A stretch of DNA of 64,000 nt from Pholis gunnellus (taxonomy: Eukaryota > Chordata > Actinopteri > Perciformes > Pholidae), in NCBI GenBank assembly GCA_910591455.2, contig OU342819.1, positions 11,403,906 through 11,467,905 of the forward strand, given 5' to 3'. The notes under the pieces were generated by a model. It ran no database searches and was not told the origin of the DNA. It saw only the letters and a program-made list of their open reading frames with translations. Every line of letters starts with the position of its first letter. Position 1 is the first letter of the stretch. The position numbers were made by a program, and so were the translations under genes. This document shows, piece after piece, positions 13,501 through 26,147 of this stretch.

Positions 13501-13920
13501 CTCGTCACATGGCCCTTAAAAGTTTACCTGCGCATCTGTCTTGTAGCGACGCTCCCCAATTGATAACATCCGGGCGATGTCATTTAGCATTTCCAATTTC
13601 ATCCATTTTTCCAGATAGACATCCGGAGGATGAAGCACATAACTTTCCGGCCAGAAGTACAGAAACTCAGGTTGCTGACTCATCTGAAACACATGCATCA
13701 TTATGATCTACAAATGTGGGAACGATTTGTCAAATGGGTTCTTAATGCATTATTGAGACAACACTCACAATGACGTTGTACTGGTGAACAGAGCTGTTCA
13801 TGTGTTGACAGATGTCTTTGAGGCAGATCATCACGCTGCAGCTCTCACACAGGTAGAATGCGTTCCTAATCGGCCCGGGACCCTCCGACACAGAGCGACA
13901 CTCCCACACAAAGCGCATAC
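10508..13920 (-). CDS. Gene B unit 9 and C-terminal low-complexity tail
   Basis: Exons 13769-13920 (finger YLCESCSVMICLKDICQH, then VHQYNVI), 13528-13683 (second module exon, PEFLYFWPESYVLHPPD), 13216-13273 (58 nt, ILLGLELYERVRTASFSE), 13054-13134 (ALEMVKKIKKQQ), 12839-12934 (PEDQHSPEES), and the terminal exon 10508-12252. The last exon encodes about 580 residues rich in Ser, Thr, Asn, Pro and Gln, with a Q/L-rich run near the end (coded by about 10705-10810, CTG/CAG-type codons). The stop after NAPR overlaps a strong donor-like sequence (CCCAG then GTAATT), and another frame stays open for 41 codons beyond it, so the exact C-terminus is uncertain. Confidence 0.72.
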
Positions 13921-16900
13921 CTGGTGACGACACGCCATCTTTAACATGCGCTTTGGTGAAGAGAAATGAAATAATAATACATTTACGTGACCCTAAACAT
14001 CCCCCAGAACAGGGAGAACCCCCAGTGTGACCCCTTCACCTTCCTGTGTCTGTCTTTACGGCCCTCTAAAGTAACACTCAGTATATGGTCTGGTCGTAAA
14101 CCATGTTTACATAAAACTATCTGTTCTTAACCCATGTTTGGACAGAGCTAAATGTCTAACTCTGTTCTTCTAAGCCGTAAAATGTTTCTAAACCATTTCA
14201 TGATACTGATGTATATTTTTTACCATTACAGGACGGACACACCCACCTATGATTGGTTCACTGTCGTGTCCCATCACCTTCAAGTAACTGGACAAATTAC
14301 TGCTGCCCTCGGCGCTTTCCCCTGTGACAACCATACAAAATAACACAGTTATGGGCAAGCTACTTAATGCAAAGTGTGGTGAACTTAGCTACCAGTTACT
14401 CTTCATTAAATTAAGCTTTCCTACACTGAAGCTACGCCCACAAGCTTAGATACAGCAACATGGAAAAAGTAGTTTAACATCAAAGATTTGTTTTTTTCCC
14501 TTTGAAGCAATTTAATTCTAAGTAAATGTTATTAATATACAAATATATACTACAAAAATCCATAATCTAAATTATACAATTATTTAATAATATAATTAAC
14601 ATACACTACTGTTCAAAAGTTTGGGGTCACCCAGACAATTTCGTGTCAATTTTCTGTTTCTTCGCAATTTCTCGCATGGAATAGCTTCATTTCTAAGAAC
14701 AAGAATATACTGGCGAGTTTCACATGAAAGTTCTCTTTTTCTGGCCATGTTGAGAGTATAATCGAACCCACAAATGTGACGCCCCAGATACTCCTATGTA
14801 GATATTTCATTAAAAACCAGACGTTTCCACCTAGAATAGTCATTAACCACATTAACAATGTATAGAGTCTATTTCTGATTAATTTAATGTTATCTTCATT
14901 GAAAGAAACAGTGCTTTTCTTTGAGAAATAAGGACATTTCTAAGTGCCCCTAAACTTTTGAACAGTAATGTAAATATAATGTATATTCAACCATCAATGC
15001 ACACTCAATTCTAACATACGTGGACAAACATGCACCATTCTAGCATCACAAAATCCACCGGCCTTGTACAAATACATCGTGTACTACACTGTCTGTAGCA
15101 CATTGATATAATAAACAGTGTGTGTGTGTGTATGTGTATGGCTGTATGTGGCAACTTCCTGGGGATCAATTCCTCTCCTTCCTCATCCTCTGCCACCTTT
15201 CCATCAAGTAAACACAAGCTTGAACATCTGTATTCCAGCAAAGAAGTCGTAGGCATCAGCGTGAGTATTGGTACGTGACTTCACCGTCATATGGACGCGC
15301 TCCTGTCGGCTACACGTACATGTCGTGGAGTCACTTACCGTCTGATCTTTAGCGGTTTTATTTCAGAGCTTCAGAAATGCCTGGGAAAATGTAGCTTGTG
15401 TTGACACTACTTGATCAATTAAAGAGCTAAGCTACTGAACAGCTATTTGATTCAGAAAATGGCGATGCTACTGAGAAATGTAGTTAAACAAGTAATACGG
15501 CTACTTTACAACATTGTCAGTATATTAAATGGCAAAAAACACTGACACGTAAACGCTTAACCCCTACCTATTGAAATCCTTGGAAGTACGTCCGAGTGTT
15601 TTGACACGTCTTGTCTTGGTTGATTCTGTTGTTCTGTATTGACTGCAGCAGCAGAAGAGAGCTGTTCCGGGTTAAAGAATTGTACAGGTGATGTTTTCTG
15701 AGAGCCTTTAAACACCTTCCGTGTGTCCTGCATCTCTGGCTGACTTCTCTTCTGCTGTGGTCTGCACTCGGGAGTCTCTTTGCATCCATCAGGAGTTTGA
15801 GGTTTCTGCATTTTGGCTGCTGGGAGGTAGGGAGGAAAGAGATTGTGTATTTGTGGATACACGCATTGTCACATGAGATATTTCATTTCTCTGCTAATAC
15901 AGCTTTATTCGGCCGTACCCCTGGCGTCTTATCTTTTATGTTAACCTATCTTTACGACCTGGTCATGAGGACCTAACTGTTCATCTACTTCTACCACACC
16001 TTAACTCGTAATTTGACTCTATCAACTCTGAGTGCATGGGCGTACTTCTAATTAAGTTACTCCCATTTGCCCCCCGGCTTTGTGCTATTCAACTCTCTTA
16101 AGTTTTTACGACCCATTGTGCCAGAGTCTTCTAAAGGTCAGGCTGAGCCAATGCACGAAGGCCGACTTGTTCTCTTTGGACACAGCGACAGCGGCGCTGC
16201 AGAAAGCCGCTTTTAAACATGTGAGTGTGAGGCTACTTGTTCTCTCCTAGCTCTATGAATGTACGACTGTCCGTAGGATACATGAACTATTACTAACCCC
16301 AAAAGCCTATGTTTGCAGGATTACACTGATACATGAACTAGGAATATTTTTATGCAAGATTATAATGATATATAAGCAAAGAATATGAACTTGACTCTTT
16401 AAGTATTGACTATAATGGCTCATGCGTACATCCCACAGTGGTGATGCAGAAGGACTTATACCAACAATAAGACCATTGCAAGGACCAAGATAAGATTTAA
16501 ATGTCTGCATTCCGATCATTTCACACAATAAATATACACATATATAATAGTGGCTTCTAATGACAAAAATATTGATATTAACTGACAAAGCCATCCATTG
16601 TTAGTGCAGCTGTAAATATATGAACCCTGCTTTTCTGTTGGTGAATGTGTCCGACAAACAGACGTACCTGCAACGCCTGCGTCTTGACTGCGAGGATTTG
16701 CGACGGGCTCATTCTGATTCAAGATCGAATGTAGCTGGTCTAGAATCTGGTCATCGGCTTCAGGCTCTGAACTCTCCACGCTCTGAGCTCTGGCGAACTG
16801 GCCCACAGCAAGGGATCCTTCCTCTTCTGAACCGGATTCAATTTGTGAAATAAGAACAGTGACTTTTATGAGAATAGATACCTCACGACACATCTGAAGA

Positions 16901-19900
16901 GTCAGGAATAAATCTTGCGTGTGGCTTCTCACCCGAGATCTGGACCAATGACCAGCGCACATGTTCGTTCTCCTGCTCGGATTGGTTATCTGGAGAAAGT
17001 CCTTTATTCTGTCGCGTGCACATCCCTGAGAGACAAGAGTAATGGGTATAATATAAATCCATACTTCTGTGCCTCATTCACAGGTCTTCTAATGACATCA
17101 CACAAGTTATCAAGAATGAAAACACAGAAAATACCTCTGCTCATTCCGGTTATGTGCGTGCAACATTCCAATGTATTTACACACAGACACATTTCAAACA
17201 TGGTGCTGAGAAAGGACAAGAACTTACCATCGTCTGAGCTTGAAGCTTCAAGTGGACTGTCCCCGGAAACCTGCCGTCTGAAAACCTCTACAGGACTGGC
17301 TGAGGAGGGTGAGGAGACCCCTAAGCCTCTTGCCAGCATTACTTTCAGTTTTTCTAGAGCTGAGAATAAACAGAGAATTTTATATAGTTTATTTAACCAG
17401 GTACACTTCTCATTCAGTTACAATTTACTACAAGTGAATAAACACAAAATACCGTTTATATACAACAAAACAACAAGTATATTTATATACAGTGGGTACG
17501 GAAAGTATTCAGACCCCTTTACATTTTTCACTCTTTGTTTCATTGCAGCCATTTGCTAAAATAAAAAAAAGTTAATTTTATTTCTCATTAATGTACATGA
17601 AAAACTTGTTTCATCATTCTCAAGAAGACTCATGGCTGTACTAGCTCAAAAGGGTGCTTCTACTCAATATTGAGCAAAGGGTCTGAATACTTATGACCAT
17701 GTGATATTTCAGTTTTTCTTTTTTAATAAATTTGCAAAAATTTCTACATTTCTGTTTTTTTCTGTCAAGATGGGGTGCTGAGTGTACATTAATGAGAAAT
17801 AAAATGAACTTTTTTTATTTTAGCAAATGGCTGCAATGAAACAAAGAGTGAAAAATGTAAAGGGGTCTGAATACTTTCCGTACCCACTGTATATAAAATA
17901 TTTTAGTGAAAGATTTAAGACCAATCCCATTGACCAAACAAGCCTTTTCCTCGATCCTTTAAAATAGACTTAAATTCCACCACTATAATCAGATCTCACA
18001 GTTTCAGGTCCTACTGGACATTATTCCATTCTAACCTTGGGGACCAACATCCGTAGAATATTGTCAAAGTGCCGACTGATACTGAAACCAAGACAATGAC
18101 CATACAGTATGCATAGAACGATGAGAATGAATAAAAGATCTGTGAGCAATGTTCCCGGAAAGTTGTTGTGTTTTTGTTACACTCGGATGAGACGTTTATA
18201 TCGACACTCTTCATGAAGTCGGCCGTCAATGTTTCTACAGTCGCCCAGGACGAACAAACGAAAACGCTGGCTCCAGTCGCTTTTAACCGTCGCCCAACGC
18301 AGTTCTCCTACACGCTTGGCACTCGGGAGAAGTTTCAGTTCTCCGTAACGTGCCACCAAACCCTACACACTGCACCTTTAAGTGAGCGCCCACCTGAACT
18401 AAATACATCAAAGCTTACACCTCATTAACACAACATATCAAAACGTATCAAGGTAGATTAGTGTCAAAACTAAAACCTAAGTATGTAAGTCACATAGAAT
18501 TCGATTTTTGCGGCGTTATTAGGATATCTTTACCTTTTTCTGGTGAGAGATCAGCGAACTCTTTGTACTCATCCATCGACACTTTCACGATCTAGCAAAA
18601 AGAAACGAACATTGGTAATGAAAAACTATACCAAGCTACTCAGTTAAACACATTTTCAAGCCTGTGACATCTTACTTTGCTGATGTATGCTCTCATGTAT
18701 GCGTCATTGTTGTACATACTGCATCACAACGTTAAGCAGATTAACAACCACACACACCGATTGCCAGTTTGGGGTCATATTGGGTCTATTTCAGGTCAGG
18801 AGGTTAGATTCACAGTGATAAAAAGAGGTTGAATAGTACGAAGCCTGGAACCGGTTTAGCTGAATCCAAACAACGCACGCACCGAAATTGTCAATGTAAA
18901 TATGTACGCTGTTAAACCGTCTCCATGACAAGCCACAGCCAGGTGTACATAGGAATATAGTGCAATGAACAGATAACTGGTACTTCTCATGTGTCAAACA
19001 AACCAAAGGTCCCCTGTGTAACGGGTCAAACGTACACCATGAATCTTAACTGGATGTAGGATGAAGACGATGACTATCTAGGGGAAAGTAGAGAGCGGGG
19101 ATGTGTGTGAAGAGGGGACGATCATGAAGGAGGGGAAACGAGGGTATAAAGTAATGTACATTTCTTTGTTTTAGTCAGTTGAATCCGGACAGCTCGGTTT
19201 ATTTGTACTCTGTGTGATGCAAATAAACCTGCGTGAACTGAAGAAAATCCAATCTCTCTTGTGTTTTGTGGGTGTTCGTTAGGGAGTTGCTGAGGTATCT
19301 CAGATAGCAAACAGTTATGACTTATATTGAGTTTTAATATAAGTCATAAAGTCATAGAAGCTGATCATCGACATTGAAAATAAACAAGAGACTCGAGCAG
19401 CTCACCGGGAAGGACGAGGTTCCCACATTTCTCTCAATCGCAGCCAGGTGGGTCACTATCTCAGGCAATTTGCTCTCCAGGTCCGACTCCATGCAACTCC
19501 ATTTTGGGTACTTCATTTTCTGGTAAGAACATCAAGAGCACACATCAGCATCTGTAACACTGCCCTGCTTTACAAACGAGACTTATAAAGCACGCACCAC
19601 ATAGTTAAGCTGGTGGGCAGCGCTGCAGGTGTGGTCGGACTTCAGCAACCTGACTGAACACAGCCGACAGTAGACTTGTTTCTTCTGTCCACATGCCACT
19701 TTAATCAGCTCGTTTAAGCCTATAAAGAAAAGAAACAATGCAAACCTCTGATTAACATGAAAAACAGACCAATTGATAGAGACAAATACCGAGATATTTT
19801 CCGATGTAAATAATAATACATACCAACTTGAGGAGAGCTTTTACTTGACCTCTTCTCTCTTGTGCAGATTTGCGACGGCTCTGCAGGTGGATTTCGGGGC

Positions 19901-22900
19901 GCGGTCGGATGGGGAGCGGCAGGTGCCTTACTCTTAGATATATTTGGTGCAACATAAGCAGTTGACCTCACTGGACTCGTCACATGTGCAGTCTTAACAG
20001 AGGCGCCAGTATTTTCACATCCAACTGATGTTTCAGTCATTTTAGCAGTGGCAACAGCTCTCACCACAGTTTTGGATGCACTCTCAGAACTTTTGGATGC
20101 GTTTTCCGTTTTGAAGCCAGATGCAGTTCTGCAGGCGGCTTCACACCCCACTGTGGATTCTGTTTTCGAGCGGGTGGCAGCTTTATGTGAAGCCGCTCTG
20201 GCGTCAGCTGCAGCTCTAGTTCTGCTTTTCGGTGTTTTGGGCAATGTTGCAGATGTTGTGGCGGAGGTCGGCCTTGAGATGGTTGCACTCGAGGTGGAGG
20301 TGGTTTCAGTGCAGGTGGGGATAGCTGCTGGACATTTGTTGGCCGTTTCTCTCGATTTGGTGTTGGCTGTAGTACAGCTGGAGGTGGCGGCTTTGAGTTT
20401 GGAGACAGGTGCTGTCGATGTGATGGTGTCTGGAGTAGAATTGGAAGATTTGGTTGTAAACTTGGAGATGGCCGTCGTGGATTTGGTGGGGGTGGTTACA
20501 GTAGATTCGGAAGTTGCTGCCGTTTCAGATCTCACCACCTCTTTGGAAGTGGTTGCTATTTTTAACGGTCCCACAGTTGTGTTTGAAATGATTTCAGCTT
20601 TGTCCTCACTAAGTGACGGATCAGGTGACTTTGACGCTTTGATGCGGGCTTCATTTGGTTCAGTGGGGACTTTGGGTGTATTGGAGGTGGTTTCAGTCAT
20701 TACAGACATTGATGTAGTTACTGAGGATGACTTGGCCTCAGGGTCTTCCGAATCATCAGTCTCCATCTTCACCACCTATGAAAGGAAATCAAAAAAACAT
20801 ATTTAGCAGACTGCTCATTTTTCAGCTGCCATAGAAAACAAAATGCAGCATTTTCCTGTTTTCCATTTCATAAGCTCAGCATGCAGACTTCTGAATGATT
20901 TTATTGATTATTAATTGATGCCAAAACGACTGAACTGGTAGTTGTCCTTCATAAAACAGACCTCATGTTGAGCATTAAGGGTGACTGAGGAGTCCACAGG
21001 TTGAACACCAGACAGAGCTGAGGTTGAAGGGAGTTCATGGCCACAGTTCTGCTGATCCCGAAGTACTTTCACCATCTGTATGACTGTGTGGAAGATAGAA
21101 ACAAAGAAATACAGTACAGTGAAAGTCCTGACTTTGTCATTCACCTGTTGATTGAGTCTTAAAATTAAGAGCAGATGTACCCTTACCTGAATCGAAGTCT
21201 TGTTTTGAGATGTTATTGTAAGTGGCATCATCTAGCTCAACAACCTGAACATAAGAAATAAGCAGTAAATGTATTACTGAGTTCTGTTTGAATCTTTCAA
21301 CTCTTTATCTCAGTTGTTTTTCCAACAATATCCAGGACTGGCCTAAGGACAATTATATTCTTTTCAATTTGAGTTTATTAAATGACTATTATGAGAATGT
21401 CCACAAATAAAAGAACCAAACCTGAGCCACTCCATATCCATTTTTTTGTTCAAACAAATCAGCAAAGTGTCTGATTGTCTTCCCCTGGTGCATCCCTGGT
21501 GGAGGTGGGACTTTCTGTACGCCCTGAAGTCAGAAACATACATAGGAAGCCATTACTAATACAAAACATATCTTTTGTATTGTTGACGGCTAATATTAGA
21601 AAAATACTCGGTTTGTTCTATAACTACCAGCCTTTTCTGCAGCCGCTAGCTCCATGGTAGCATCCGCTAGCGCATTTACTAGTAAAATCGGGTCTGTACT
21701 GTATCTTTCGCCGTCGAAATGCTGCAAGACCCGACTTGCAGCGGTCATGGCAACTTTGGACAGTGTGTATAAATGCATAAAGTAGGGATTCATAACGGTT
21801 TTTCAGATCCTGTTCCCTGGGGGCTTTACCGGGGGCCATGTGGCACAGCTGGGAGGATGAGATGTACTGTTGGTGTACTAATTAATCAATATCGGACCAC
21901 CTGTCAGAGGCTTCTACTGGTCCCTGTTCCTCGTCATAACTATTGACAGGAACGCATTACGATGTCCAGTATCTATGCATCTACTATGTATGGGCCTATG
22001 GGCTGCTGTGATGTCTCAGTTTGTCCCCCCCCCCTTCTTAATTTAAGCTCCAGCCAAACATCTGGCTTCCTCATCACAGCCACTCTAAGGTCATAGTGAC
22101 CCTGGATAAATAACATAGTGGCAAACGCATACATTTTTCCTCCCTCACATGGTATATGTACGTTTAAAAAGACTTATTGCCATAAGGAAATGGTGAAAAA
22201 AGGAGGGAAATGCACTAAACTTTGAGAGTTCATAAATCAATTTGGCCAACTTGGAATGCAGCATGAGGACTGTTTTCCCTCCATTTCTGCGCTCTATGAA
22301 GGGATCTCGTCATGGCCAGTATGGAGGGAAGGAAGGATTACAATGACCAATAAGTCTTACTATGTAGACGCGGCATATGAGACAGACTTCATCGTTTACT
22401 CACCACCAGATACGTCTTCTGGTGGTCAACTCCGGTAACATGGCTGATGATGTCCTTCTCTGGGATCGTCAGGGAGCAGCACTCACAGAGGTAGATGGGG
22501 TCACGCTCATCACAACTGCATTCGAGAAGTGCACCCAAGCCTAGAAGAGGCATTGTTCACTATCAATATTGTGTTTGAATCATTCCCCTGACTAGAAATG
22601 CAAAACAATTAGTAAAATGTTATGTGGAATCAAACTATTACAACTAAAAGTGTATTTTTTTCCCACTTCATTGCCATAGTTAAAAAGCCAACTCTCCAAA
22701 AACATTTTAAAACAAGCAACAAGCAACCAATAATTAATATACATTTGACAACTCTTTGGTTTGGAGGTAAAATGTTTAAAATAAAAAAAAAAAAAGGCAC
22801 TGACCAACCACAGGCTCCCGGCTCTTCCTTTTGACATACTGCCACAACTGATCCGCTTGTTGCTGGTCCACCTTAAAGGACGCTGCACCAACCACAGAGT

Positions 22901-25900
22901 AAGACATTGTTATAGAAACACTGAGAAAAATCTCCCACAAAAATGAAATGTGACAATTACATACCTTTGTCAGGAGTGGTCGCCTCCTTTTGACCGCTAC
23001 TCGGCAGGTTTTGGAGAGCTCCTTCGAAGGTGAGCCGCTGCTTTTTTATTTCTTGCCCTACGTCCTCCACAGGACAGGTGTCCAGTGAGATTTCCGTCTT
23101 CAGCGTCAAGACACCTTTGCTGCTTTGGCTCCTCTCTTTTCCAGTCTTGTTTTCGTCGGTGTTCTGGCAGTTTTCTGTAGCGTCCTCACTTGGTTTGCTC
23201 GCTGTAGGCTTTTCCATCTTCTCCTTTATCTCCTTTATCTCCTGGCTTGTCTCACTTTGCTTTTTCTCCTCTGAACTTGCTTCCGAAAACGCCTCTCTTC
23301 TCTTCTCCGATTCTTTTTCACTTGATGTCGGAGCCTCCGTGTCGTTTCCCCTTTCTGCATTTTCTCCACTTTTCAGACGGCATGCATCAGTGACTTCAGC
23401 ACCAACTTCTACAGTCTCTTTCAGTGTCGTCTCACTGTTGTCTGTAGATTTCTGACTCGTCGTTTCCAAACGCTCCTCCATCATCCTGCTGTTTTTCTGA
23501 CCATTGTCTGTCACAGGGGCCTTCTCCACATCGTTCAGTTTTTGTCTGGGGACTAAAAAAAAAACAAACACATACAGGACATTAAAAAAATGCATTTGAT
23601 AATAATGATAAACATTGTTTTATCAAGTGGCCGCTCCGTAAGCAATATTGCAACAAAAAAAAAATATATGAAAATGAGTGGATTAGGTAAAGAAATTACC
23701 AATAGCGAAAAATGTACCTTTGTGATATTTTTCTTATATTAGTTTAGTATATTAGTTAGGATTGATAACATTGTATGCAATATTATAGCAATATATTAGT
23801 ACATATTTAGTCTTTTGTTGTAAAATTACACACACTCTGGTATTCACAAATTAACTCTGTAACTGGACACACAAGTGTATATGGTTGAAGCAGTGGAGTC
23901 AGCGCTTATCTAAATAGGGACCATATATGGAGATGTGTCTGGCACGCCTTCGCATTTCTCCCTGAAAGAACAGTTTACCTCCAGGTTCGGACCTAAAGTT
24001 TAAACTTTAACCCCCCCCCCCCCACCTCTACCACATCTGCCAGCTCTTTTTTTCTTTTAAACAAAACGGTACAAATCTCTTTGTGGACTATAAATAACAG
24101 TAGGCTGCAACATTAAAATGACTTCCCCTCCTGAGCAGCATGTTTCAGACGGCTGTCACTGGCGTTTGCCTCGCTGACAAAACAGTGTTGAATTCAGCTG
24201 CGTGGTGAATTGTTTGTTTTTATTTGGTAATAATGAGTAGAACAGAACATAAACTATCTATGTAAGTGCTGAAAACAATTTGAATATTATTATGTGAATC
24301 GTGGTGGAAATAGGGACAATTTGGTTGCAAATGTTAAAAAAACGGGACATTTTAAGGTATTACAGATATTTGTCAGCTTAAAACCAGGACAATCCTAGAC
24401 GTCTGGTCACCGAGATCTACGGGCAACTAGCAAGGACCAGTAAACTCTGTGGCGAACACAAGTTTATGTTACCTTGTAGAGTTGAATAATCGAACTGTAA
24501 ACTAAACAAGTACTTGGAAACATTATGCAACATAGTGAAACTGTGGTACTGCTGTGTTTTGCAGATGAACTCCGCTAATAGCCGACACCCTCTGCTTCCA
24601 GCCGAGCGGCAGCAGGATGTGAAGCCGTAAAGGCCGAGGCCCTAAAGCGCTCTGTGGTTTACGTAACCGACTGACACAATGCAGACTTTTATAGGCCTAT
24701 TGTGGTTTTTACACCTTCATGTGTTTCTATGTTTACTGAATGGTACAAATAAGTAACAAAGGGTAATCTTGGTGTAACTTACTCTGGCCTGATCGTCGAC
24801 AGAGTTGGTACAAGAAACAGGTTTTGAGAGCAGATACTGCAACAATGGTAACGGTTTAAGAGACATCCTGACCGGTGCTTCACCACTCAACTTAAAAGAA
24901 CAAGTCTGTCATAGCTTCTAAGACTACATAAAGAGCATTATCTAATGATTTGGCGAAGCCAAGTTGTTAACGATATATGGATCTAGAAGTGAACTCTATA
25001 AATAATGGGAGACAACGGAGTATCAGGGTCTTAGCTTAGGCGTTTTTACTCCTTTGTATATTCATTTTTTTTTTTTACTTGTAATTCTCATATAATGGTA
25101 AAAACCCAATATTCTAACCAAAGTCCAGTCTTGCTCATCTCTGAGGGAGTCTGCTTGGTGACCTTAAGTGAAGAGAGCTCTCCTCCCGGGATAGGCTGAC
25201 AGTTAGTTAATTAGATGTCTCATGTGTTTACACTTTGTTTGTTGTCGATTCACTGTACATTTGCTCTGGTTTATGCTCTTAGATGCTCATTTAATAAAAA
25301 AAGGAGATGCACTTATGACTTCTGGTGAGTAGTAGTTCTCTTGAATACCTATGTTGAATACACTTAGTGTAAGTCGCTTTGGATAAAAGCGTCTGCTAAA
25401 TGAATGTAATGCATCTGTGTGTCTATTACACAGATAAAGCACACATTTTACTGCCACGGCCTGGAGCAGGATGTTCCAGTATACACTTTATATACTTTAT
25501 CGCTGGAGCGCGCACTTCGACAGGCTCATATTTTAACAGCGGGTAAAATAATGTAGCACCACAGTACTCCAGAAATTAATATTTCCATTTCCATACTGGT
25601 ACTAGGGTCAAATTACACATAAAACATCGACTTACCCAGCTTCCTTCCTGGAGTTATTGGTGGATTAAGGTTTGCTTTCCTTTCTCTCTTATTTGCAAAT
25701 GTCAGGATCTTTAATGCTGGAACAAAATAGCCAAGAAAACAATTCAGAGTTAAAGATGCCAATGTGGTACATTCATCGCATATATGTACACCATTCACAC
25801 ACATACTCACCAACAGAGTAGGCGCATGGCTCCTTGATTGGCCTGATCAACTTTATCACCTTTGAAGGCAGAAAATATGGAGTCAAAAGCATAAGCGCAT

Positions 25901-26060
25901 GGCTAGAGGAGATTCTACAGAGAGATGGTACAGAAACTCAATTTCAGGTATAGCATACCTGCACATTTGATATGGAGTGATAGCGTGCTGCCTCTTTTGC
26001 CAAGTCCAAGAAGGTCTCTTCATCAGTGTTTGAATCCAGCGAGCCTGGATGGAAATTGTC

Positions 26061-26147
<87 letters not shown>

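Noticed and set aside
16915..17559. 214-codon plus-strand open frame
   Set aside because: Antisense to two gene B exons and runs into the Tc1/mariner MITE end.
20048..20806. 252-codon plus-strand open frame
   Set aside because: Exactly antisense to the Ser/Thr-rich gene B exon; Val/Ala/Leu-rich composition is the mirror of the sense codons and it lacks splice or start context.
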